From assembly GCA_029449235.1 (NCBI GenBank), contig JANATG010000009.1, positions 1,860,001 through 1,924,000 on the forward strand: DNA of 64,000 nucleotides, given 5' to 3'. Below, one piece after another: positions 11,101-21,808 of this stretch. The translations under genes were made by a program, and so were the position numbers. Numbering within the stretch: the first letter of the stretch is position 1; the number at the start of each line of letters is the position of its first letter. The DNA is from Linnemannia schmuckeri. Its lineage: Eukaryota > Mortierellomycota > Mortierellomycetes > Mortierellales > Mortierellaceae. Under the pieces are notes generated by a model. The model worked only from the letters and a program-made list of their open reading frames with translations. It was not told where the DNA came from and did not search any database.

Positions 11101-13624
11101 ATTTCTAAGAAGGTCTCTAGACATCAACAGCAAAAGAGCAATAGCAATAAGTAATAATAAGCAATAGTAATAAACAAACGATGCCATCGATCAAGTCAGC
11201 ACAGAGGGCACACAAACGGAGTGAACAAATACAGAGTAACAGTGGACGAAAAAGGAAGCAGAGAGAGCGAAATGGGAAGGAGGGTGGACCGAGAGGGAGG
11301 AACCTACTGTACCGTACACACACATCTTGCGACAAATGACTCTAGGAACGACAGCATTAGGTTCGAAAATGGATGAGCGAGATACGGAGGGTAGATATCA
11401 ATCGTTATTCGAGACATCCGTCCGTCCGTCCAGCACTGTCCATACGACACACCATGTTCACCTTCGGATCCCATTCCGAGCGCTTTCGTCTGACTGGCCT
11501 TGCCTGATTGGACAACGGTGCTCGCTCACGCGTGACAAAACAAGACAAGGACCTTATTTCCGTTCTTATATGCAAGCACACACGCCCATGCGACCCCTTT
11601 ACGTCTCATACAGGGCTGAAGGATAAGAGAGAGAAAAAAAAGCGAAATTGATATTTTTGAACGGATTAAGGTTACTGGTGCATCCTCGGTAACGATGGAA
11701 TCTCAGGAAATGTTCCGTCAATTTTCTTTTTCTTTTTGCTCTTATTTTTCATTTTGGGTCCGTTCGTTCCTTGACCATTACCTCTATCCATATACCCCTA
11801 TGGGAGACAGTGTAAACACACCCTCTCGGTGTAAGTTTGGTCCGCTTCCTTAGAGGGATGGAAGGAGATAGCACACTGCCCCCATTGGACTCTTCTCTTC
11901 CCTCTCTTGTTCGTTATGATCGAGTGTTCTCGCCTCAATTTTTTTTTTTTTTTTTTTAGTTGGCTGTTTGGGTTAAGGTAGGCTCACTATGGGAAGAGAG
12001 AGGCCCAAAAAACACAATATGGCGAGCAACGAATCTTTGGAAAATGAAGCTGCCTTGCTTTCTCTGTTCTCTTTCCCTCTCTTTCTTGAGAGAATTCAAT
12101 AGGGCACCAAGTAGCGTTCTTTAGTCATGTGCATCCTTTCGCATCCTTCTCTTATTTTCACTTCGGAGTTGTCTTTTATTCTCATTTTTCGTTTCTCTTC
12201 TGGCTCCTCCATGGAATGACCACCGATTGGATTACTTTTCCAATGGTATCTGCTCCTTGTGGCTGCAGGTATCACTCCGCACATAAAAGCACCTAGTTGG
12301 ATGCTAATGAGCAAAAAAAAAAAAAGCATGGCTGCATTGCACGAACGAAAAAAAAATGTACATGTACACTTACTTTCCTGTTTGTGGTTTGCACAAAGCT
12401 CACCATCGACTTCAGCCCACTCACGCCCTACCCAAAAACGCAAAATGAAATGACCAAACGGACACGACGCACATATACACGCTATATTGACACACAATTC
12501 AAAGACACAAACACACAAGCAAATATACAAACGAACAAACAAGCAACTAAAACAAATAAACAAAGCGAAGCAAACCACAACCATCAATTTGAATTGTCTG
12601 GACTATTCAATGGAAGAGAAGAAGCAGAAAAAAGGATGCTAAAATTTCTATTCGATTAGTGGGAAGAGAGGTGTGCGAATGGTTGGTTTCGTCCTGCTTT
12701 CTTTATTTCTCGACGGCCCATCCTCAATCTCCACGAAGGAAAAAAAGGTCGTTTTTGTATGAAGCAGATAGCAGAAGCTCTGAGCTTCTGACAGTGTAGC
12801 TTTGGATGCATATGGTGTAAAGAGAGGAATAAGGACAAAATTGGGTGATGATGGATCCACTTCTTGTAAAGACAAAAAGAGAGCAAGGATCAAAATCAAA
12901 GCTGAGTCCTAAATCAGAGACCGATTAAGTGTGTGAGTGATCGTTGAGTGAGTGATGGGTTGAGTGAATGGTCAGTGAGTGCGAGGTACTTTCCCGTTTG
13001 GTCCTCACTTGTCGTCGCAGTTTTGTCTATCAGAAATGAACATAAGCGATATTTTCTTCTCAGGCCCAGACTCCAAAGAACATGTCCCAGGCGGCTCTGG
13101 ATGGAAGGTGAGAAATAAATGACAATTTAGACATCCCCTCAGGTAGCAGTGGAGGTGTGCAAAAGAGGAAAAATAATAACAAGCTATTACAGACTGAGCC
13201 CGCTTGGTTGGAAGTTACCGAGGATTCTGCCATTTTACACTTGTCGTTGGTTAGATTTCACATTATTTTTTTTTGTTGATGTGAGGGTACACCACTAACC
13301 TTGTTTCCTTGCCCTTTGATTCGTCGATTCGTCCTGCAGGCAAAACAACACCAACAATGTGTTTGTGTATCCCTTACTCTCTCTGTTCCCTCTGTGTCCA
13401 CAATGCGCCGTGTGATTGATAGCCCCTTTGCCTCTTGTGCCTTTGCTCAGGGTCGCAACTCTTCCCATCATCCTCATCCTTTCATTTGTTTTTCTTGTGT
13501 TGTTTTTCCTCAGGCCTGTTGCTGAGAAAAACAATCCCCTCAGAAACGTCCAACGCCTCCTCTTGTTCACAAGAAGTCCTGGCTGACCTTTTTGAACAAA
13601 TTTGAGCCCTCTCTAATTTTTCTC

Positions 13625-13632
13625 TATAAAAG
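13625..13632 (+). promoter_or_regulatory. TATA box of OPT transporter 1
   Basis: TATAAAAG lies 122 bp upstream of the ATG at 13754, followed by a C/T-rich leader. This is consistent with a strong core promoter for a gene with highly biased codons. Confidence 0.6.
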
Positions 13633-13753
13633 AGGTCAACCCCGCTTCCTTTAATTCCTTGTCTACGGCTGCCCTTTCCACTCCTCACCCAACAAGACCC
13701 TCCCCCCCTCCTCCTCTTTCCTCCCATCCGCCCCCTCCCTTACCACTACCACC

Positions 13754-16107
13754 ATGACCGACAAGCAGGAATTCGCTGCTGACAAAGAATTCGTCGACGA
13801 GAAGTACGACGCCGAGCGTCAGTCCGTCGTCCTCGAGGAAGAGGAGAACTCTCCCATTCCCGAGGTCGCCGCCATCGTCTCCAACAAGGATGACCCCACT
13901 ATTCCCGTCATGACCTTCCGTTACTACCTCATGGCTGTCCTCTTCTCCTGCATCCTTTCCTTCTTCAACCAGTTCTTGTAAGTCTCCATTCCTCGTCCTT
14001 ACCCCTCACTTATTGTCAAAACCATTCATACCTACCACAACATCCTAACAAATGTTTTTTCAATCTTGTCCTTAGCTGGTTCCGTACCCACCCTATGACC
14101 ATCTCCACCTTGGTCATCCAGTTGTTGTCCTATCCCTTCGGAAAGTTCTTGGCCCGCGTCCTCCCCGCTGGTCGTCTCAACCCCGGTCCCTTCAACATCA
14201 AGGAGCACGTCTTGGTCGCCTTGACTGCTAACTGCGCTGGTGGTGTTGCATACGCCGTCGATATCACCGTCATCCAGAAGGTCTGGTATGACCAGGACTA
14301 TGGTTTCCTCGCCAACTTGTTCCTCATTCTCACCACCCAGATGTTGGGTTACGGTATGGCTGGTGTCCTCCGTCGCTACCTTGTCTACCCCGCTGCCATG
14401 ATCTGGCCCGCCAACTTGGTCCAGGTCGCCTTGTTCAACACTCTCCACAAGGATGAGGAGCTCCAGCCTGGCCAGTGGTCCCGCTTCAGATTCTTCTGTG
14501 TTGCCACCCTTGCCATGTTCTTGTACCAGTGGATCCCCGGTTTCCTCTTCCCCGTCCTTTCTTCTATTGCCTGGGTCTGCTGGATTGATCCCAAGAACCA
14601 CATCCTCTCGACCATTGGTGGTGCCCGCGGTCTCGGTGTCGGTGCCATCTCCTTGGACTGGAACAACATTGTCTCCTTCTTGGGTTCTCCTTTGATTGTC
14701 CCCTGGTGGGCCCAGGTCAACATTGCCATGGGTTTCTTCATCATCGCCTGGGTCATGGTCCCCATTGCTTACTTCACCAACCTCTGGGAGGCCCAGCGTT
14801 TCCCCATTCTTACCGCCAAACTCTTCACCACTGAGGGTGACGCATTCAATACTACCTATGTCCTCGAGAATGGCACCATCAACATGCAGAAGTACGAGGA
14901 GCAGGGTCCCCTCCGCATTGCTACCTTCTTCGCTCTTACCTACGGTATCGGTTTCGCTGGTCTTTCCTCCATGATCACCCACACCTGGTTGTACCATCGC
15001 CACAAGTTGGTTGCTCAGTGGAAGCAGTCTCGCACCCAGGCCGAGGATATCCACCACAAGCTCATGCAGGCCTACCCCGAGGTCCCCGACTGGTGGTACG
15101 CCTCCTTGTTCGTCCTCATGACCGCCATTGCTCTCTTCACCTGCGAGTACTACAAGTACATGCCCTGGTGGGCTGTGCTCTTGGCCATCCTCATCGCCGT
15201 TATCTTTGCTCTCCCCGTCGGTCTCATCCAGGCCTTGACCAACCAGCAGCCCGGTCTTAACATTATCACTGAGTATGTTATCGGTTACATTCTCCCCGGT
15301 GAGCCCATCCCCAACGTCACCTTCAAGACCCTCGGTTACATTTCCATGGCCCAGGCTATGTTGTTCACCTCGGATCTCAAGCTCGGCCACTACATGAAGG
15401 TCCCTCCCCGTGCCATGTTCTGGGCCCAGCTCATCGGAACCTTCATTGCTGGCCTCGTGAACTTGTTGACTGCCAACTGGCTCTTGAACTCCCAGGACAA
15501 GATCTGCACTGAGGAGAACAAGCACTTCCAGTGCCCCTCGGCCAACACTTTCTTCTCTGCCTCCGTCATCTGGGGTGTCATTGCTCCCAACCTGATGTTC
15601 GGACCCTCTTCGATCTACAACGCCATCAACTACTTCTTCTTGATCGGTTTCGTCCTCCCTATTCCATTCTACTATCTCAAGAAGGTCTTCCCCAACACCT
15701 GGATGGATTTCATTCACATCCCCGTCTTGTTGGCTGCCACCGGTATGATGCCCCCTGCTCAGGCCTACCACTACACCAACTGGTTGGCTGTCGGTTTCGC
15801 CTTCCAGTTCTTTGCTCGTCGCTACCACCCCGAGTGGCACTTGCGCTTCACCTATGTCATGTCTGCTGCCTTCGACTCTGGTGTTGCTTTCATGGTTCTC
15901 CTCTCCTTCTTCGTCTTCACCATCCGCGAGAAGGACATGGTTCAGTGGTGGGGTAACCCAGCCGCCCCCATTTGTCGTCTTGACGGTTACCCCTTGATCT
16001 CCCCCAAGAACGGCAAGGTCGATCCTTGGGCTGATCCCGAGCTTGAGAACCCCCCCAAGTACGTCTTCCCCAAGGCCTACTACCCTTCTCCCGATGCCCG
16101 CTCTTAA
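13754..16107 (+). CDS. Oligopeptide transporter, OPT family (751 aa, 2 exons)
   Basis: Exons 13754-13977 and 14076-16107 join in phase 2 and close at 2,256 nt. The product is a proton-coupled OPT-family carrier of small peptides (or peptide-like metal chelates), expected in the plasma membrane. Evidence: an acidic cytosolic N terminus of about 55 residues, then many hydrophobic helices. Family motifs include NPGPFNIKEH near residue 105, NQQPGLNIITEYVIGY in the middle, MKVPPRAMFWAQ, and a C-terminal KYVFPKAYYP tail. The 751-aa length is normal for the family. Third positions are strongly C-biased (GTC, CTC, TTG, AAC), implying high expression. The 98-nt intron interrupts the first transmembrane helix boundary (NQFF|WFRTHP). 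The gene is paralogous to the one at 18241-20710. The TATA box is at 13625 and AATAAA is just downstream of the stop. The substrate cannot be told from sequence. Confidence 0.93.
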
Positions 16108-18240
16108 AGCAGTGTGCTCCTTGATACCAAAATACTTAGTATCGATTCACTTTTCTACTAGTAATAAATTATTCTAATGCTCTTGAGCTTTTATTCACAA
16201 CACCTTTTTTTTCGGTTTTTTTTGTACCATGACGCATGCATTTCTTTGCTTTGGTTTCTTTCTTTCCATTCGTTCTATTTTGCTTTGTTTCCAACAGATT
16301 CTTCATTGATTTTTCTTGCTTTTACTCTGCTCTGAGAAGGCCGAGTGAGTGTGCTTTTTTTTTTTTTATCTCTGAACTTGATTACTGTAACCCCTACTTT
16401 GATTTCGTTGTGGTGCAACCGTCGACTGTTTTGTTTGATGGCATGCAATAAATATGTGGAAGAGGCGCCTGAGTGAGAAAGAGAGAGGAGTGTTTAGAGG
16501 TAGTTGAGGGATAGCTGAAGGATGGCTGAGGGATGGCTGAGAGATGGTTGAGGGCTGATTGGGGGAGCTGGGGGAGTTGGAGAAGTTGGAGGAGTTGAGG
16601 TAGTTGAGAAAGAGCAAAAGGGAAAGGCAAGGCAAAGGAGATCTGATGTCAAACTGAGAGGGACCAAAAACAAAGGCAAAAGGCAGGTATTTTCACTTGC
16701 CAGGAGCCAAGCAACAGACCATAACAGAAAGGAGTATCGTTAGTGCGATTCCCGTGGGCTGAAGGTAGAGAGGGAGGGCGGGAGATGGTGCCGAAAAGAC
16801 GTAATAAAAGGGCAGAAATATAAGTGCGTGCAAGAGGGCGATTCGGAAGCTGGTGCCGAGGGGACGGATGCTGAATCTGACATCGACTGGGTGAATGTGA
16901 TAGACAAAGGTATGGGCTTATGCTAGTGTCACAATCATACCAATTCTCCATCGTTTGAAAATGTATCATGGAATCCTTGTCCTTGGGACTATATTTTCGG
17001 AAGAGAAAGAGTGCAGGAACAAACAGAGAATTCACACGACCCTTGGTCAGCACAATGACAATTTCCGTGTGGAAAGAGGACAGCGAGTATGTTGTGTTCA
17101 TAGGCGCGCTGTGAAAGAGTGACAGTTTGCCTTGACAAAGTGCAATGCTTTCAATAGAGTGAGGTCCGGTTAGAAAATGAATTATGGGAGCCTTGTGTTT
17201 AGCCTTGCGAACATTTTTATTTTTCGTCGAACTCATGAACTAAGCCCCAATGATTCCTCTCGTCGGGAAGTCAGATTCGTTGGTTTTAATTCTTGATGCC
17301 GCCAGTGTTTTGTGGTCCAGGGGCTTCGAATCACTAATCCATCGCCTCTCCAGGTACGGCTGGATCTTGTCCAAGCACCTTGGCTATCTTTGCCCGCTGT
17401 TAATGTTAGCGTAGAGTTGAGGCTCGTGAGGGATATATTTCACCCCTTCTCTCGTTTCCTTTTTTTCTCGTGCCAGTTCAAGATTCCTTTTGTGTAACCC
17501 ATTTGTTTTTTGTAGCCCTTTCCACGTTGACAATTGATATTTTTTCCCCCACTGAATAAATATTTCTTCTGTGAGCCGCAGCTATTCACCACTTCAAACC
17601 ATTTTTTTTTTGTCGCCGTCATTTTTCTTACTATGTAGATAGGACGTGCTTGCATGGATTCATTGGTCCATAACCTTTCTGCGAGTCTTGCCACTGTGGT
17701 TGTGATGTACAGGTGTTTACTTTAAGATCGTTTCCATCGAGAAGCGAAGGGCATCCTTTTTTTCCTTTATTTCAAAAACGGCGATCACGATGGTTTTTTT
17801 CTGTTTTGAGACAATTATTACTTTGGGAGCACACGGTCTCACCCTCAGTCTGCCCAATAAAATAAGAATTTGCACTTTTTTTTTGTGCTGGTCAATGTGA
17901 GCAGAACAGTATGGAGAGGATAGCGATTTGATGGATCACCAGGATTTCATCGCCCACGGATCTACTCGCGAAAGAAATGATGAGCCCAAGAGGTACCGAT
18001 CGCGTGGTGTCTTATCAGAATCAATGGTGATTTCTATTTTTTTTTTTTTTTTTTAAATGACCCGTATCACTCAGTTTATTTATTCCGTTGTTTTCATAAT
18101 CCAACGACATTGTTCTTGTCTCCCTCCCCTCTCTTTGCCTCGCTCTTTCTTCTTTTTTTCATCTCTTGTTTATCCACCCCAAACGCTCAAAAACAAAGCA
18201 ACTACAACAGCAGCACAGCATAACAAACAACAAAGAACAA
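16108..18240. other. Intergenic region between the two OPT genes
   Basis: This begins with the OPT1 3' end (AATAAATTATT at about 16161) and ends with a pyrimidine-rich leader directly before OPT2. A purine minisatellite lies at 16490-16605. I see no gene, although 2.1 kb is long for a spacer between tandem duplicates. Confidence 0.6.
16490..16605. repeat. Purine-rich minisatellite, unit about 10-12 bp (GGATGGCTGA-like)
   Basis: Successive units such as GGGATAGCTGAA, GGATGGCTGA, GGGATGGCTGA, GAGATGGTTGA and GGAGTTGGAGAAGTT run in an imperfect head-to-tail array downstream of OPT1. Confidence 0.6.
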
Positions 18241-20710
18241 ATGGGCCCTTCGGAGCACATGCAGGAGTATTCTGCAGACCAGGGCTTCCCCGCAGCCTCC
18301 GAGAAGCACGACTCCACCGACAACATCCTCGACAACAACATCGACGATATCCCCATCCACACCACCGAGAAAAAGGTCGACGTTGAACAATCCTCCCTCA
18401 AGCTAGACGATGACAATGACGAGAACTCGCCTATTCCTGAGGTTGCTGCCATTGTTTCCAACAAGGATGATCCGTCTCTGCCAGTCATGACTTTTCGATA
18501 CTATGTTATGGCGATTGTGTTCTCTCTTGTTTTGTCCTTCTTTAACCAATTCTTGTAAGTTTTCTGTTTGGTTGTCTGTTTATTTGTTGGTTGTGGAGAG
18601 GAGAGGGCTTAGTCTATTGTCAACGTCCGAGCGTCAAAGATGAATGGACAGACAGACGAACCATGCATACAAACAAAATTTCAATCCAAACTGGCCCTTT
18701 TTTCACTTTCGTTCCTCTCTCGCATATGAACATCATCACATCTTAATCTACAAAAATAGCTGGTTCCGCTCACATCCGATGACAATCTCGACCCTCGTCA
18801 TCCAACTACTTTCTTACCCGATTGGTCGCTTTCTCGCCGCAGTCCTTCCCCACGGTCGACTAAACCCAGGCCCCTTCTCCATCAAGGAGCACGTCCTCGT
18901 CGCCCTGACTGCCAACTGTGCCGGCGGCACAGCCTACGCTGTCGACATCACTGTCATCCAAAAGGTGTTTTACCATGAGGATTTCGGCTTCCTCGCCAAC
19001 TTCCTTCTCATCCTGTGTACACAGATGCTCGGATATGGTATGGCTGGAGTGCTGAGACGGTACTTAGTCTATCCCGCTGCCATGATCTGGCCCGCCAACT
19101 TGGTTCAGGTCGCGTTGTTTAATACCTTGCACAAAGAAGAGGACCTTCGACCGGGTCAATGGTCTCGGTTCAAATTCTTCCTTGTCGCAACCTTTGGTAT
19201 GTTCTGCTATGCCTGGATACCTGGATTCTTGTTCCCTGTTCTTTCGTCCATTGCTTGGATCTGCTGGATCAAGCCTTCCAACCTGGTCCTTTCACAGCTC
19301 ACAGGTGCAGATGGACTCGGCATTGGCGCTATTTCACTGGACTGGAACAACATTGTCTCCTTCTTGGGTTCTCCTTTGATCATCCCTTGGTGGGCACAAG
19401 TCAACATTGGTCTTGGCTTCTTCCTCATCGCCTGGGTCCTCGTCCCCATTGCCTATTACACCAACCTCTGGGACGCCAAACGGTTTCCGATCCTCACCCC
19501 AGCCCTCTTCAGAGTCGACGGGTCCCCCTACAACACCACTATGATCATGACCCACAATGTCCTCGACGAAGAGAAATACAAAGCCTACGGTCCCCTCCGG
19601 ATCTCGACCTTCTTTGCTCTTTCCTACGGCTTTGGTTTCGCTGGTTTGGCCTCAATGGTCTCCCACACTTGGCTCTACCACCGCAAGAAACTGGTCGCCC
19701 AATGGAAACAATCCCGCGAACATTCTGAGGATGTCCATCACAAACTGATGCAGGCCTATCCGGAAGTTCCTGACTGGTGGTATCTAGGTCTCTTTGTCGT
19801 TATGACGGCTATTGCAGTTGCGACATGCGAGATCTGGGACTACAAGCTGCCCTGGTGGGGAGTCCTCCTTGCAGTCGCCATCTCTGCATTTTTTTCCCTC
19901 CCCGTCGGACTTATTCAAGCCATCACCAACCAGCAGCCCGGACTCAACATCATCACCGAGTACGTCATTGGTTACATCCTCCCCGGTCGCCCCATTGCCA
20001 ATGTCACCTTCAAAACCCTCGGTTACATCTCCATGGCTCAGGCCATGACCTTCACCTCTGACCTCAAACTCGGCCACTACATGAAAATCCCCCCTCGCGC
20101 CATGTTCTGGGCCCAACTCCTCGGAACTGTTATCGCCGGCCTCACCAACCTCCTCACCGCCAACTGGCTCCTTCGCTCCCAACCAGGGATTTGCACTAAG
20201 GCTTCCAAAGAATTCCGCTGCCCCTCCGCCAACACCTTCTTCTCCGCCTCCGTCATCTGGGGCGTCATCGCCCCCAACCGAATGTTCGGCCCCACATCCA
20301 TCTACAATGCTATCAACTACTTCTTCCTCATCGGCTTCATCCTTCCCTTCCCCTTCTACTTTCTCAAGAAGCGTTTCCTCAACTGCTCATGGCTCGAATA
20401 CGTCCACATCCCCGTCCTCCTCGCCGCCACGGGGATGATGCCTCCCGCACAAGCATACCATTACACCAACTGGTTGGCCCTTGGGTTCTTGTTCCAGTTT
20501 GTCGCGAGACGGTATCACCCAGACTGGCATTTGAGGTTTACGTATATCTTGTCGGCGGCGTTTGATTCGGGGACGGCGTTTATGGTGTTGTTGTCGTTCT
20601 TTATTTTCACATTGAGGGAGAAGGAAATGAAGCCTTGGTGGGGGGCACGGTCGGATCTTTGTCCGCTTGAGGGAGAGTCCTTCTATCCTGTTGGGTCTCA
20701 TACTGACTAG
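18241..20710 (+). CDS. Oligopeptide transporter, OPT family, tandem paralogue (754 aa, 2 exons)
   Basis: Exons 18241-18554 and 18760-20710 join in phase 2 and close at 2,265 nt. The intron (205 nt) falls at exactly the same codon as in the upstream OPT gene, so the two are tandem duplicates. The shared cytosolic motif is NSPIPEVAAIVSNKDDP. The N terminus is about 30 residues longer than in OPT1 and rich in Asp, Ser and His. Family motifs are intact: NPGPFSIKEH, NIITEYVIGYILPG, MKIPPRAMFWAQ, and the YHYTNWLALGF segment. Predicted role: plasma-membrane uptake of peptides or related compounds. The start is the first ATG after an A-rich leader (AAGAACAAATGG). Codon choice is less biased than in OPT1 and shifts to G-ending codons in the last about 270 nt. 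The C terminus lacks the long KYVFPKAYYP-type tail of its paralogue. Confidence 0.93.
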
Positions 20711-21808
20711 CTAGGTTTAAACATAACTGCGAAAAGAAAAATGATACCTCTCTCTCTCTCTCTCTCCTTTTTTTTCTCTCTCTGCTTCTGATGCAAATAA
20801 ATATACAGTTTTTGGCTTTCATAATGATTTTATTGACTGGCGCCTTGCTTGTGGTGGCCCTTGTGTTTTCGTGAGGTCGAATGAGCTAGTGAAGAATGAA
20901 TAAATATTGAATGAGTAGAGGAACGAGTTTGGTGAATGAGAAGAGTGAAAGGCATAAGAAAGTGAGGAAAAAATTAAGGAAAAAAGAGGGAGGGAATGGG
21001 GGAGGGGTATTGCTTGTAGGGAGGGATGGATGGGAATGCATGACCAAAAGGAATAAAAAAAAACTGAGTTTGCATGCAAATTCGAATTTTTTTCTGAATG
21101 TTCAGCGGTAAGAAGTCTTGGATGGCGGCAAGTCCAAGAAGAAGGCGAAGCTGGCCATATGTGAGGACGGTGATAAAGCCTAACAAGAGCTAGGTCGTGC
21201 ACAAGAAGGAGAAGTCCGAGAAGCAGAAGCGCACAAAGAAGACCGTTACCCGCCTTGAGAAGGAGAGGGACGAGGGCAATGCCCATCAAAAGTAAGAAAT
21301 CGTACAAGGTGAAAGAGTAGTGTTGGCCTAAGAAGCGCAAAGATTTTTCCTGCATGGATGAGGACTCCCCTCTTGGCGGTTTTCCTTCTCCTACACAAAA
21401 AATATCAAATATCAGAAATAAAAAAGCATCCAACAACACCTCTGGTAGGGGCTTCCCCTAAATAGGATGTGTTTTTGTATGCTTGTAGACAAGGAAGAAT
21501 GATGCACTGATAGAAGGATTTGGAAGTAGTAAATTAGACGAGGAGGACTAAAAAAAGACTGGGGGAGTGTTGGTGACTCGCCGAGTAAAGGCACAGAGTT
21601 GGAATGAGGCTGCTGGCTGGGTTAAGGAAAAAATGTTTTGGAAGACCAAAAAGAAACGCCACCAACTTTTTTCATGTCGTTAGATCACCAATTGAGTTCG
21701 TGTCAAGGCACGTTCCTTCTGTTGCGCATATCCTCCAAATTAAAAGTTAACTACTATATCGATTTTATTTCACAAGGCCAGCTTGAGAAGCACGAGATAG
21801 GAGGAGAA
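20711..21808. other. Intergenic region, 3' of OPT2 and 3' of the F-box gene
   Basis: This is a convergent spacer. It has a CT microsatellite (about 20750-20780), an A/T-rich polyadenylation region (AATAAATATA near 20796) and a lysine-rich coding-like remnant at 21098-21330 described separately. No intact gene is seen. Confidence 0.55.
21098..21330 (+). pseudogene. Possible remnant of a lysine-rich coding sequence
   Basis: Plus-strand frames read as strings of Lys/Arg/Glu codons (for example KKEKSEKQKRTKKTVTRLEK) with C/G-ending AAG codons, broken by stops and frame changes. Neighbouring frames contain KSKKKAKLA and a short KSKKSYKVKE before a stop. The AAG-rich composition differs from the surrounding AT-rich spacer, so a decayed gene fragment for a basic (nucleolar or ribosomal type) protein is plausible. 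I cannot name a parent gene. Confidence 0.3.

Larger units (their letters stand above)
7261..13753. other. Gene-poor intergenic block (6.5 kb)
   Basis: I find no reading frame with recognisable domains or a consistent splice model on either strand. The block holds long homopolymers, short tandem repeats (a GACGACAGTA-like minisatellite near 8431-8470, GAGT-rich near 12935-12985), a G16 run, and the diverged tandem array at about 9.87-11.1 kb. A mini-exon-like segment (acceptor CTCAG at about 13065, donor GTGAG at about 13110) could be a 5' UTR exon of the OPT gene. The last about 500 bp are the OPT1 promoter. Confidence 0.6.

Noticed and set aside
14032..15840. Minus-strand 602-codon open frame opposite OPT1
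   Set aside because: Antisense shadow of the OPT1 exon, with the same codon-bias cause and a non-protein-like acidic composition.
17310..17360. T-arm-like GGGGCTTCGAATCACTAATCC
   Set aside because: The T stem does not pair and no A box or cloverleaf is present upstream.
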